A stretch of DNA of 64,000 nt from Paeniglutamicibacter antarcticus (GCF_900010755.1 NZ_CZJT01000169.1:29136-93135), one strand, 5' to 3'. Positions 32,574 through 41,794 are shown, numbered from the stretch's first letter. Program-made: numbers and translations. The notes: generated by a model from the letters alone, not told the origin.

Positions 32574-34949
32574 CTATGCTTCTGGATTCGGGCGACCTTC
32601 GACGGCTTCTGGCCCGCCATTGAGCAGCAGCACAAATCCCTCCTCATCGAGCACCTGCACGCCCAGGGACACCGCCTTGTCCAACTTGGAGCCGGCGGCC
32701 TCCCCGGCCACCAGGTAGGCGGTGTTCTTGGAGACGGCGCCCGCTGCCTTGCCGCCGCGGATGATGATTGCTTCCTTGGCCGCGTCGCGGCTGTAGGTCG
32801 GCAGCGTCCCGGTGACCACGATGCTCATGCCTTCGAGGTGTTTGATGATCGACTCGTCCTGCTGATCTTTCATCTGCACCCCGGCAGCAGCCCAGTCATC
32901 GACAATCCGGTTGTGCCAGTCAATGGAGAACCATTCGATCAGCGCGTCGGCGATGATCGCGCCGACCCCGGCGACCTCCGCCAGCGCCTCACGGGCATCC
33001 GGCGCCGCCAGCTGTTCGCGGATGTTTTCCATCGAACCGTACTTGGTGGCCATCGCGCGCGACGCGGTGGGGCCCACGTGCCTGATTGACAACGCAACCA
33101 GTACCCGCCACAGCGGCTGGGACTTGGCCTTGTCCAGTTCCTTGAAGAGCTTCTCCGTGGTCTTGGACGGAACCGATTCCTTCTTGGCGGTGGCCTTGGT
33201 GTAGAAGTACGGGACCAGCGCGAACTTGCCGGTGCCCTCGCCCTTGGAACGGATCTCGCGCCACACGTTGACCGAGGCCAGCGCGTCGCGCAGGGCCGTT
33301 TCCGGGTAGCTTTCGGCAAGCTGGAAGATCTGCGATTCGCTGGTGATCGGGCCGGGGCCTGCCGGGGCGATGACCCCGCCGTTCTCCGCAGGGTCTTCAC
33401 CGGGGCCGACTGTCAATGCCTGTGCGGCCTCATAGCCCAGCGCCTCGATGTCGAAGGCGCCGCGCCCGCCCAGGTGGGCTACGCGTTCGGTGAGCTGCAC
33501 CGGGCAGGATTCCGCGTTCAGGCAGCGGATGTCAACGTCGCCCTCCTTGGCCGGGGCCAAAGGCTGCCCGCACGACGGACAGCTGGTGGGCATGACGAAT
33601 TCGCGTTCGGAGCCGTCACGCAGGGCCAGTACCGGGCCCACAATCTCCGGGATCACGTCCCCTGCCTTGCGCAGGATGACAGTGTCACCGATCAGCACGC
33701 CCTTGGCCTTGACGACGTCCTGGTTGTGCAGGGTGGCGCGCTCCACGGTGGAACCTGCGACCTTGACCGGAGCCATGATGCCAAAGGGGGTGACCCGGCC
33801 GGTGCGCCCCACCTGCACCTGGATGTCCAATAGCTTGGTGTTGACTTCTTCCGGCGGGTACTTGTAGGCCACTGCCCAGCGCGGGACACGGGAGGTGAAA
33901 CCAAGGTTGCGCTGGATCTCGAAGGAGTCGGTCTTCACTACGATGCCGTCGATCTCGTGCAGCAAATCGTGGCGGTGTTCGCCGTTGGACTCGATGAATC
34001 CGAGCACCTCATCGAGCGTGTCGACGACCTTCGAGTACGGGGAGACAGGCAGCCCCCAAGATGCCATCAGCGCGTAGGTTTCGGACTGCGTGGCGGCGGT
34101 GAGACCGGCGCGCACACCGAAACCATGCACGAACATCTTCAGTGGGCGCTTGGCGGTTTCCGCCGGGTCCTTCTGCCGGATTGAGCCTGCAGCCGCGTTG
34201 CGCGGGTTGGCCAGCGGGGCCTTGCCGGCGGCGATGAGCGCCTCGTTGTAGGCTGCGAATTCGGCCGAGGGGATGAAGATTTCCCCGCGGACCTCGACCT
34301 CTTCGGGCCAGTTCTCCCCGGCCAGCTGGGTGGGGATCTCCTTGATGGTCAGCACGTTGTGCGTGACGTCCTCGCCGGTGGTGCCATCCCCGCGGGTTGC
34401 TGCACGCACCAGTTTGCCGTGGCGGTAGAGCAGGTTCACAGCCAGGCCGTCGATCTTGACCTCGCAGAGCCACTTCAGCTGGTGGCCGGCGGCGCGCAGG
34501 GCAGCGTTTGCCGCGGTCTTTTCGCCCCAGGCGATGACCTCTTCAAGGGAGAACACGTCCTCCAGGGAATACATGCGTGAGAGGTGCTCCACCGAGGCGA
34601 AGGCCGCGGAGACCTCCCCGCCGACCTCCTGGGTCGGTGAGTCGTTGGCGACGATGGCCGGGTGCTGGGCCTCGACGAGTTCCAGCCGGGAGTACAGCTG
34701 ATCGAACTCGGCATCGGAAATCAGTGGCGCGTCGTCGTTGTAGTAGGCGGCGCGGTGCTTGCGGACCTGGTCGATCAGGTCCTGGTACTCGGCGCGCAGG
34801 GCCTCGTCGGGGACCGCTGCATCGGTCACTTCGCTCACGATGGCACTGCCGCTAGCCGCTTCGAGGGCGAAATCTGTAGGGTTTCCAGGTGCCGGAATGC
34901 CGTTGGGCTGGCTCAGGTCGGGCTGCGGGATCGATTCTTGCTCATTCAC
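32574..34949 (-). CDS. ligA: NAD-dependent DNA ligase
   Basis: A 791-residue LigA that seals nicks using NAD+. Domains in order: a roughly 50-residue acidic/proline N-terminal extension; the Ia domain (AEYQDLIDQVRKHRAAYYNDDAPLISDAEFD region); the adenylation site CEVKIDGLAVNLLY with the nucleophilic Lys; the OB fold; a C4 zinc finger (CPSC and CLNAESC); helix-hairpin-helix repeats; and a C-terminal BRCT domain. It is about 100 residues longer than typical enzymes because of the N-terminal extension and an insertion of some 60 residues in the helix-hairpin-helix region. The GTG at 34949 follows GGAGGGG. Confidence 0.97.
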   Translation of the reverse strand: MNEQESIPQPDLSQPNGIPAPGNPTDFALEAASGSAIVSEVTDAAVPDEALRAEYQDLIDQVRKHRAAYYNDDAPLISDAEFDQLYSRLELVEAQHPAIVANDSPTQEVGGEVSAAFASVEHLSRMYSLEDVFSLEEVIAWGEKTAANAALRAAGHQLKWLCEVKIDGLAVNLLYRHGKLVRAATRGDGTTGEDVTHNVLTIKEIPTQLAGENWPEEVEVRGEIFIPSAEFAAYNEALIAAGKAPLANPRNAAAGSIRQKDPAETAKRPLKMFVHGFGVRAGLTAATQSETYALMASWGLPVSPYSKVVDTLDEVLGFIESNGEHRHDLLHEIDGIVVKTDSFEIQRNLGFTSRVPRWAVAYKYPPEEVNTKLLDIQVQVGRTGRVTPFGIMAPVKVAGSTVERATLHNQDVVKAKGVLIGDTVILRKAGDVIPEIVGPVLALRDGSEREFVMPTSCPSCGQPLAPAKEGDVDIRCLNAESCPVQLTERVAHLGGRGAFDIEALGYEAAQALTVGPGEDPAENGGVIAPAGPGPITSESQIFQLAESYPETALRDALASVNVWREIRSKGEGTGKFALVPYFYTKATAKKESVPSKTTEKLFKELDKAKSQPLWRVLVALSIRHVGPTASRAMATKYGSMENIREQLAAPDAREALAEVAGVGAIIADALIEWFSIDWHNRIVDDWAAAGVQMKDQQDESIIKHLEGMSIVVTGTLPTYSRDAAKEAIIIRGGKAAGAVSKNTAYLVAGEAAGSKLDKAVSLGVQVLDEEGFVLLLNGGPEAVEGRPNPEA

Positions 34950-35389
34950 CCCTCCATTTTGCCCCAGAATACCGACGAGTTGGAGTGCGGGCTCGGTGTG
35001 CCTGTGGCGCGTCTCCGGCACGTCGTTCGAGACGCACAGTTCTGCTGAACGATCAGAGGTAGCAGGGAAGGGTCCCAAGCAACGAGACACCCCATGGTTT
35101 GCCAGCACCAAATCCCCGTCCCCGGGCTCCGCTCACGGGAAGGGCCGCGGATCCAATGAACTTGTCATTGATTCCAGCCCTTTCGGGCGTCCCCGAATAT
35201 TGCGCTGGATCTCAGCAGGGTACAAATGCCACATATGGCCCCCTTGGGCAGACCCACGTTGAGCTCGTCCTCCACCGGGATGGACTGCGTGTGGATGCGG
35301 TGCCTAGCCGACCAACCGGCACAAAACATGAACCTCAAGTTCCCTTGTCGCCCTAAGTTTTCTTGCATAGTGTGAGATCCAGAGCCCTG
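34950..35389. other. Intergenic region between ligA and the basic hypothetical gene
   Basis: This 440-base region lies upstream of both divergent genes and should hold their promoters. No gene, strong dyad or recognisable RNA is seen. Confidence 0.4.
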
Positions 35390-35917
35390 ATGCCGCCTAC
35401 AAAGATTGGAATCAATGCCATGGAATCGCAATTGGGAATCTTGAAGGATGAAGAGCGTGATTTGATTCGTGAAATCGAATCCGAGCGTATGGACCTGCTC
35501 GATGAAGATGAACTTCTCGCCTTGCACAAGAGGGTCCGTCGAGCACGAAAAAAGCACACGAAGAACTACCGGCGCCGGGCTGCAGCGGGAGTTAAGGCAG
35601 AAGGCTCCCGTGGTGGCGCCCGTCCGCGCCATGGAAAATCTGCCCAGCGCGCTGAAATCTTCGAGGAGGCACTCGCCCGGGTCAGCCGACGACTGGCCGC
35701 GGTGGCCGAAGAAACCCACGCAGCGTTGAAGGCCGAACGCCTCGAACGCGCCAAGGCGGGCAAATCCACAGGTCCCGACCAGGAGACGACAGGAAATTCG
35801 GGAGGCGTGGGCCCAGGACACACGCCCAAACACCAGAACTCCGCGGGCACCATCAAGAAACAAGCGTCCTCGCAGGCTGCCAATGCCAAACGACAAGCCA
35901 AACGGGATTCGAAGTAA
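35390..35917 (+). CDS. Hypothetical basic, charged helical protein
   Basis: A 175-residue protein I do not recognise. Residues 10 to about 60 are strongly helical and charged (LKDEERDLIREIESERMDLL, then ELLALHKRVRRARKKHTKNYRRR), with heptad-like leucines suggesting a coiled coil or nucleic-acid contact. The middle is Arg/Gly/Ala-rich, and the C-terminal 50 residues are a polar Lys/Gln/Ala/Gly tail that looks disordered. The codon usage is that of a real gene, and a strong terminator follows. The start is uncertain (ATG at 35390 or 35420). Binding of RNA, DNA or ribosomes is speculation from charge. Confidence 0.65.
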   Translation: MPPTKIGINAMESQLGILKDEERDLIREIESERMDLLDEDELLALHKRVRRARKKHTKNYRRRAAAGVKAEGSRGGARPRHGKSAQRAEIFEEALARVSRRLAAVAEETHAALKAERLERAKAGKSTGPDQETTGNSGGVGPGHTPKHQNSAGTIKKQASSQAANAKRQAKRDSK

Positions 35918-35930
35918 CTCCTTTAGCGCA

Positions 35931-35979
35931 CAACGCCGGGGTCGGGTACATCCAACGGATCTCCCCGACCCCGGCGTTG
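35931..35979. terminator. Terminator after the basic hypothetical gene
   Basis: A 16-bp perfect stem (CAACGCCGGGGTCGGG at 35931-35946, complement at 35964-35979) lies 14 bases past the stop. Confidence 0.8.
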
Positions 35980-36786
35980 AGGTCTAACCAAGCTCAGCGA
36001 ACCGTAGCAACAGTGCTGCCGGCGGTCATTCTGCTCACGTGCGATTGCGGGGAGCAGGACCCACAGCGGAATCAGCCGGTGCCGGTGGGGACTCGTTGCG
36101 TTCTTTTGGCATGGAGTACGTCATTCCTCTGTGGTCATCCAGTGGCAGGCTCCGTGTTCAAACACCGCAAAGTGGAAAACATGAAATATTGCACCGCGAA
36201 AGTTCACCCGATTCGTTCCGCCGGTTTTACGGAGACCGCTGAGTCGATTGTTCCGCTGTTCAGGGAATCAGACCCATGGTTTCATCCGGGCTCCGATGGT
36301 GGAACAACTCGTTCAATGCGTTTCTCGGATTTCTCAAGTATCCGGTCTGCGAGTGAACACCGAGCGAGAGATCATGTCGAACAAAGTCACCCCGATGCTC
36401 CGGGCCGACCCGACAGGTGTTGGTCATCGTATCCAGGTGCTTCTGACCGCTGCGGACTGCGGGATCGGCACAACGCCAAGAATGATGGTTGTCCGCGAAA
36501 TTGCGCGATGGGCCCGCTCCACCCATAAACACGCGGCAAAGCGCCATGGGCACACCCGAACAGTCAACGAGTGGCCCGTCCGCCACCGGCTTTGACATCA
36601 TAAATGTCCACGTTTGCGCCATGAAGGCTCGGGCCGGGAATGGCGGAGCCAGGAGCCACCCACGGCATTCGTCAAGGTCATCGTGACCCCCTGGGTATTC
36701 GCTGCGCTAAGTTTTCCTCCGGAATTTTCGCGCGGTTCTTGGCCCCGGTTCTTGGCCCGGTTTCAAAGAAATCTTGACGAACGACA
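35980..36786. other. 807-base region without a supported gene
   Basis: Short frames on both strands (about 70-180 codons) show no family motif, no ribosome-binding site and poor third-position G+C bias. The base composition looks lower in G+C than the flanks. It may hold a decayed gene, a small RNA or simply spacer. No tRNA fold or transposon end was recognised. Confidence 0.4.
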
Positions 36787-37935
36787 CTACTTATGGCTCG
36801 GGGAGCCCGTCCCCGGGGCCTCGATATCCACGATCAACACCGAAATGTTGTCCCTGCCACCACTTGCAAGCGCCGCGTCGACGAGCTTGGCCAGCGCCGT
36901 GGTCCGGTCAGGGTATTCATTCAAGATGCGTTCGATGCCAGCGTGTTCCACCTCGCCGGTGAGCCCATCGCTGCACAGCAGATACCTGTCCCCCGGCACC
37001 AGCGCATGGAATTGCGCGTCGGGAACCGAGTTGCCGCCGGCACCCAGGGCCCGGGTGATCAGGTTGCGTTGCGGGTGGACGCGGGCTTCGGCCTCCGTGA
37101 TGGTCCCGGCGTCAATGAGTTCCTGCACCGCCGAGTGGTCAAGCGTCAGCTGGGTCAGTTTGCCGGCGCGCAGCCGGTAGCCGCGCGAGTCCCCGACGTT
37201 GAGCAGCATCAATTGCAGTGGCTGCCCGGCATGCGGGTCTTGGTCCCCCGCCGGTGGTTGTGGGTTCCAGTGTGCACTCCCCGGCACTGCTCCCGACGTG
37301 AACGGAACAGGGGTGGCCAGAACCGGGTTGAGTGGAGCCGGGCTGCTGGGAGCCGGGATGTAGGGAAGCACATCGGTGGTTGGATCTGCGTCGTTTCCAA
37401 CCACCGGCAGCGGCGTGGCCGCTGGATGCGTCGCGGGGCTCTTGCCGCCCAGGTGTGCCTCGTGGGTGGTTTCAAGGTAGCGCGCGGCAAGTTCCTGCTG
37501 GCGGGTGGTCGCCTGGGCTGCAGGGGCCGCCGGGGCAGGCTGAACCGGCAGGCTCAAGGTCGTTGCCGGGGGCCGTTCGCCGGCTGGCCAGGTTCCTCCG
37601 CCGGGTTCCGCACTGACCAGGGCAAGTGCGCACAGGGTGGTTCCTCCGCGGGCCCCGGTGGCCAGGCGGATCGCCGCGTCTGCGCGTTCAACCTGGGCGA
37701 GCACCTCTTGGGCATGCGGCAGCAGCGGGGCTCCGTCGACGGTGATGTCCACGGCCAGCTGCGCCATGGTCTGGATGCACAGCTGTGAGGCAAGATCCCC
37801 GGCTTCGTGCCCGCCCATGCCATCGGCAACCGCAAAAATACTCCGGGCGCTGAGCACCGAATCCTCATTCACTGCGCGTCGCAGCCCGATGTCGGTCAGT
37901 GCCGAGCCAAGGATGATGCCGGTGTTGATGTCCAT
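36787..37935 (-). CDS. PP2C-family Ser/Thr phosphatase with long internal insertion
   Basis: A 382-residue PPM/PP2C phosphatase. Metal-binding motifs are RRAVNEDSV (Asp 25), FAVADGMGGHEAGD (Asp 39), LLNVGDSRGYRL, LCSDGLTGEV and GGRDNISVLIV. Between strand GGTTLCALALV (about residue 108) and QLMLLNVGDS (about residue 240), an insertion of roughly 130 residues rich in Pro, Ala and Thr interrupts the fold; the normal link is only a few residues. No membrane segment is present. It is the last gene after the adenylate cyclase (one base apart), suggesting a joint signalling unit. Targets would be phosphoproteins of Ser/Thr kinases. Confidence 0.9.
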   Translation of the reverse strand: MDINTGIILGSALTDIGLRRAVNEDSVLSARSIFAVADGMGGHEAGDLASQLCIQTMAQLAVDITVDGAPLLPHAQEVLAQVERADAAIRLATGARGGTTLCALALVSAEPGGGTWPAGERPPATTLSLPVQPAPAAPAAQATTRQQELAARYLETTHEAHLGGKSPATHPAATPLPVVGNDADPTTDVLPYIPAPSSPAPLNPVLATPVPFTSGAVPGSAHWNPQPPAGDQDPHAGQPLQLMLLNVGDSRGYRLRAGKLTQLTLDHSAVQELIDAGTITEAEARVHPQRNLITRALGAGGNSVPDAQFHALVPGDRYLLCSDGLTGEVEHAGIERILNEYPDRTTALAKLVDAALASGGRDNISVLIVDIEAPGTGSPSHK

Positions 37936-37936
37936 G

Positions 37937-39220
37937 TCAGTCGAGCACCAGTCCACTGCCTTCGCCCGGTGCCAGCAGCACCGGATTGATATCCCCGAAG
38001 CCACGCACAGCAGTGGTTTCCTGCGGGTGCAGCACAAACCTGGGGTCCCCGGCCAGCGTGGATGCGGTGAATTCCTCGGTGAGCACGGTGCCAGGTTCGG
38101 CAAGAGAGGTCAGGCGCGCGGCAAGGTTCACCGTCGGTCCGTAAATGTCCCCCAGCCGGGAGAGTATCCGTCCCCAGACCAACGACACCCGGGTGTTGGG
38201 CAGCAGGTCATCGGCGGCAAATTCCCTGGACATCGCCAGTGAGATCAACGCGCCGGCCTGTGGGGTTTCGGCTATGAAGAGCACCTCGTCGCCGATGGTC
38301 TTGACCAGCCGGCCGCCGCCGATGGAGATGATTTCCGCGCACTTGGATTCAAAGCGCTGCACCAGCTGGGCCAGCGTGCGTTCGTTCATGCGCCTGGAGA
38401 GCGAGGTGTAGGAGACCAGGTCGGCGAAGCCCACGGCGCGGGCCAATGGCAACGAGACATCGTCCTCCGTGCCGTCGCGGCCTTCTTCGGAAGCCGCCAA
38501 CCCGGTTTCAGCGCGCAAGGCAAGCCGGTGCACGGCTGCGTTGAGCTGCCGCCGCCACGAATACACGAGCATCTTTTCGATGGGGTCGATCAAATCCGGC
38601 AGCAGGTTCACCAGATTGCGACGGGCCTCGGGGTCGCTCATCTTCTGGTTCTGCACCATGTCTTCAACCAGGGCCTCAACCTGCCAGACGACCATGCGGT
38701 CGGTCATTTGGCCGATGGACCGGGTCAGCGAGATTGCCGTTTCCTCGGTCAGCACGCCTTCGCGGACCATGCCGAGCATCAGTTCAAGGGCGCCTTCGTC
38801 GACGGTGGTGAAGAAGACTTCTTCATCCCCGAGGTTCGGGAAGCCAAGGGCACGCCAGATTTTGCGGGCGGAGAGCAGTGAGACCCCTGCCGCGGCCGCG
38901 ACCTCACGACGTTTCATGGTCCGGTCGGCACCGAGCAGCCGGCGTTCAAGTTCGCGCACAGCGTCACGTGCGGAGGCAGGAGTCGTCTGGTCCACCTGTT
39001 CCGGGCGTTTCATGGCCGCGGCAAGATCGGCAATCGGGTCGGCGAGCGCCGGCTCAACGACGAGGGGTGTTTCGGTGCCCGGGGCCATCACCGAATCGGT
39101 GGCATCCAACGCTGCATCCCCTTGTTGCTGGGGGGAACGCAAGGCCTGGGCACGTGCCGCATCACGGGCAGCGGTGGGCGTTGCAGGCTGGGTGCCTGCG
39201 TCCTGCATCCGCTCACTCAT
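37937..39220 (-). CDS. Class III adenylate/guanylate cyclase with N-terminal HTH-like regulatory region
   Basis: A 427-residue cyclase. The C-terminal catalytic domain has both metal aspartates (VGFADLVSYTSLSRRM and KTIGDEVLFIA), the adenine-selecting Lys in RLVKTIGDE, and the transition-state Asn/Arg segment YGPTVNLAARLTSLA. Thus it looks active and adenylate-specific. The N-terminus is low-complexity for about 75 residues, then REVAAAAGVSLLSARKIWRALGFP resembles a MerR/helix-turn-helix-like segment, followed by an all-helical domain like that of the pH-sensing Mycobacterium cyclase Rv1264. The ATG at 39220 overlaps the upstream PH-protein stop by eight bases. Cytosolic; no membrane segments. 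Confidence 0.88.
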   Translation of the reverse strand: MSERMQDAGTQPATPTAARDAARAQALRSPQQQGDAALDATDSVMAPGTETPLVVEPALADPIADLAAAMKRPEQVDQTTPASARDAVRELERRLLGADRTMKRREVAAAAGVSLLSARKIWRALGFPNLGDEEVFFTTVDEGALELMLGMVREGVLTEETAISLTRSIGQMTDRMVVWQVEALVEDMVQNQKMSDPEARRNLVNLLPDLIDPIEKMLVYSWRRQLNAAVHRLALRAETGLAASEEGRDGTEDDVSLPLARAVGFADLVSYTSLSRRMNERTLAQLVQRFESKCAEIISIGGGRLVKTIGDEVLFIAETPQAGALISLAMSREFAADDLLPNTRVSLVWGRILSRLGDIYGPTVNLAARLTSLAEPGTVLTEEFTASTLAGDPRFVLHPQETTAVRGFGDINPVLLAPGEGSGLVLD

Positions 39221-39800
39221 GCTCAGTCCAATCTCTTTGCTGTGGGTGCGTTGAAGGTTCATCTTCAGCGCGCTCTTCCATGTTTACACTATCGACCCTC
39301 GGGAAGTGTGGCAGTGCGGCGATGGCGTGGATGCTCAATTCGCGCATTCTTTGCACCGCGGGGACGTGGCGAATGCTGATTCGTTGTTCGGCCAGCACCA
39401 GTTGAAGTGTTCCGGGGGCACCCTGTCCGGCACGCTGGCGGGTCAGCGCCAGCACGTCCTGGATGGAATAGAGCCCGATGGAACGTTGCCCGGCTGCCGA
39501 GCGCCCGCGTTTGGTGATGATGCGTTCGGTGGTCAGGTAGGTCCAGGTTCCGGACCAACGCGCCACCGGGCGAAGACACCAGATGAAGAGCAACACGATA
39601 AAAGTGACGGCCAGTAGTGCCAGAAGCAGCGGGCTGGTGTCGGCGATCCAGGTCGGCAGATCGGTGCGGATCAGTAAACCTGCCAGGTAGGCGGTTCCCA
39701 TGAGCAACAACAGTAAACGGAGCAGGGGGCCGCGCAGGGCGCGGGGATGCGCGCGCGTTTTCACGATCACTCGTTCGCGCTTTTCCAGTATCAGCTTCAC
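39213..39800 (-). CDS. PH-domain (DUF304-like) membrane protein
   Basis: A 195-residue protein with two adjacent membrane helices (LLRLLLLLMGTAYLAGLLI and LLLALLAVTFIVLLFIWCL), followed by a bacterial PH-like domain: WTYLTTERIITKRG, RSIGLYSIQDVLAL and the closing helix. This layout matches small bPH2-type proteins of actinobacteria, whose role is not established. The GTG at 39800 follows GAGGGAG. The reading frame overlaps the cyclase start by eight bases, so the two are translationally coupled. It could tether or sense at the membrane for the cyclase/phosphatase pair; that is inference. Confidence 0.82.
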   Translation of the reverse strand: MKLILEKRERVIVKTRAHPRALRGPLLRLLLLLMGTAYLAGLLIRTDLPTWIADTSPLLLALLAVTFIVLLFIWCLRPVARWSGTWTYLTTERIITKRGRSAAGQRSIGLYSIQDVLALTRQRAGQGAPGTLQLVLAEQRISIRHVPAVQRMRELSIHAIAALPHFPRVDSVNMEERAEDEPSTHPQQRDWTEHE

Positions 39801-39985
39801 GTCCCGGCTCCCTCGGCCCCACACCGGTGGTGTGTGCCGGTCTATCCCTACCCTTCCATCCTAGGTCCAGTGCACCCACGCTTAGGTCCGAAAACAGCTA
39901 ATCCTCGCGTGTTTTGCCGCTAGTGGTGCGAAACACCCCGCAAAACCCCGGGGGCAACGGCGGGAACGGGCACCGGGACCCAAGC

Positions 39986-40879
39986 TCAGGCGTAGGTTCC
40001 GTCGCTGCGCCGCAGGTGGAACACGTCGGCCGCCAGCACCCGGTGCAGGGTCCCCGCGGTGTCGCGAATAAGCAGCGCCCCGTCATCGCCCAGGTCCTCG
40101 GCGATACCGTGCAGCGTGGTTCCGTCCGGCAGGTGTGCGTCCACTGCGTGTCCGATGCTCACCATGTTGCGGGCGATCACTGCCCGTAACGACTCGCCGT
40201 GTAGTGATGCGCCAAGCCCGGGCAGCGGGGCACTTGCATCGCCGTGTACCGTGCTGAAGCTTGTGTAGAGGGCGGCAACCCGTCGCAGGTAGCCGGTGAA
40301 CAGTGCGGTCCGGTCAAGGGTTGTTGCCCCGAGGGTCCGGAGGCTGGCAGCCGTGGCCACCGGCAGCTCGTCGCGCCCCTGGCTGACGTTGAGCCCCGCG
40401 CCAACCACCACTGCCGGGCCGTTGGGCGTTGCCACCAGTTGGGCCAGCACGCCGCAGAGCTTGGAACCTCCGGCCACCACGTCGTTGGGCCATTTGATCC
40501 CTGCTGCCACATCTGCGTCCTCTTGCAATGTTTGCACCATGGCCGTGGCGCAAAGCATCGAAAGCCAGGGAAGCCCGGCGGAGTCGAAGCCCGGATCCGG
40601 GGCCATGAACACGCTGATCGCCAGGGAACTGCGGGCGGGGGTTTCCCACCCGCGACCCAGCCGGCCGTGGCCGGCTTGCTGGTGTTCGGTGCTTTCAACA
40701 CTGAGGTGGGCGAGGTTTCCGGAATACGCCCGTTGCACCAGGTCGTCGTTGGTGGATCCGGTGCTTGTGGTGATCCCCAGTTCGCCCATGCCGTGCTGCG
40801 CCATGGCTTCACGAATACGTGCAGTATCAAGCGGTAGGCGGTCAGTTGACGCTGCGTGCGGTTGTGGATCGGGGCTCAT
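39986..40879 (-). CDS. birA: Biotin-[acetyl-CoA-carboxylase] ligase
   Basis: A 297-residue biotin protein ligase that makes biotinyl-AMP and transfers biotin to the carrier lysine, here presumably the EAMKM site of AccA at 57246. Signatures: TSTGSTNDDLVQ, the nucleotide loop QQAGHGRLGRGWETP, IKWPNDVVAGGSKLCGVL and a C-terminal SH3-like domain. It lacks the N-terminal helix-turn-helix of bifunctional BirA, so it is not itself a repressor. Placement close to accD-accE fits the actinobacterial pattern. Confidence 0.94.
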   Translation of the reverse strand: MSPDPQPHAASTDRLPLDTARIREAMAQHGMGELGITTSTGSTNDDLVQRAYSGNLAHLSVESTEHQQAGHGRLGRGWETPARSSLAISVFMAPDPGFDSAGLPWLSMLCATAMVQTLQEDADVAAGIKWPNDVVAGGSKLCGVLAQLVATPNGPAVVVGAGLNVSQGRDELPVATAASLRTLGATTLDRTALFTGYLRRVAALYTSFSTVHGDASAPLPGLGASLHGESLRAVIARNMVSIGHAVDAHLPDGTTLHGIAEDLGDDGALLIRDTAGTLHRVLAADVFHLRRSDGTYA

Positions 40880-40933
40880 GGTCTCAAGCCTAGCGATTCC
40901 GGCGGCGTTCGGGCGCCGGAGCCGGAAAGGAAT

Positions 40934-41794
40934 TTAGAGGAAGATGTCCGGGACCAGCCGGTCCTCGGGGGCACCCATTGAATAGCCGGACAGGTCCGTG
41001 ACGCCGGCGGCCGCCAGCACCGCTTGATCGGTGAAGAAGTTGCCGCTGCAGGTTGCCGCGGGGCTGGAAAGGATTGCGTGTGCAGCATCGGCGACAATGT
41101 GCGCCGAGCGTGCTGCCTTGACCAGCTTGTCCCCGCCGGGCATGGCGCGGATGGCGGCCGTGTCGATCAGCGTGGCCGGCCACAGCGAGTTCACGCCGAT
41201 ACCGCTTTCGCGCAGTTCCTCGGCCAATCCCAGTGTGGTCATCGACATGCCGTACTTGGCCATGGTGTAGGCAAGGTGCTGCCCCGCCCACTTCGGGTCC
41301 AGGTTCAGCGGCGGGGAGAGCGTGAGGATGTGCCCGTTCTCGCTTTTGCGCAGGTGCGGCAGTGCCGTCTTGGAGAGCAGGAAGGTGCCGCGGACGTTGA
41401 TGTCCATCATGAGGTCGTACTTCTTCATCGACACGTCATCGGTTTTTGACAGGTCGATGGCCGAGGCGTTGTTCACCACCATGTCTATGCCGCCAAAGCG
41501 TTCGACGGTTTGGGCCACGGCGCCCAGCACGTCCTCGTCGTTGCGCACGTCCCCGACGATGGCGAGCGCTTTTCCGCCGGCGGTCTCGATCTGTGCGGCT
41601 GCCGTGTGGATGGTTCCTTCGAGCGAGGCGTGGGCCACGGCGGTCTTGGCCATGATTGCCACGTTGGCCCCGTCGGCGGCGGCACGCAGCGCGATGGCCA
41701 GGCCGATGCCACGGCTGCCTCCGCTCATCAGGATGGTTTTGCCCGTCAGGGGTCGGGTGTTGGCGGCGATGGTGTCGCGCGAAGATTCAGTCAT
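40934..41794 (-). CDS. Short-chain dehydrogenase/reductase (HSDL2-like)
   Basis: A 286-residue SDR. Cofactor loop MSGGSRGIGLAIALRAAADG, the NNAS motif (VVNNASAIDL), and the catalytic YTMAK (Tyr-x3-Lys). The serine position reads LTLSPPLNLD, as in human hydroxysteroid dehydrogenase-like protein 2 and its bacterial relatives. It is divergent from accD, with the TGTAGG palindrome between them, which hints at a role in acyl-lipid metabolism. The true substrate is unknown. Confidence 0.88.
   Translation of the reverse strand: MTESSRDTIAANTRPLTGKTILMSGGSRGIGLAIALRAAADGANVAIMAKTAVAHASLEGTIHTAAAQIETAGGKALAIVGDVRNDEDVLGAVAQTVERFGGIDMVVNNASAIDLSKTDDVSMKKYDLMMDINVRGTFLLSKTALPHLRKSENGHILTLSPPLNLDPKWAGQHLAYTMAKYGMSMTTLGLAEELRESGIGVNSLWPATLIDTAAIRAMPGGDKLVKAARSAHIVADAAHAILSSPAATCSGNFFTDQAVLAAAGVTDLSGYSMGAPEDRLVPDIFL

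Noticed and set aside
36248..36622. Overlapping short frames on both strands in the gene-free region
   Set aside because: Both have mixed, unlikely residue composition, no ribosome-binding site and no motif; neither can be preferred.
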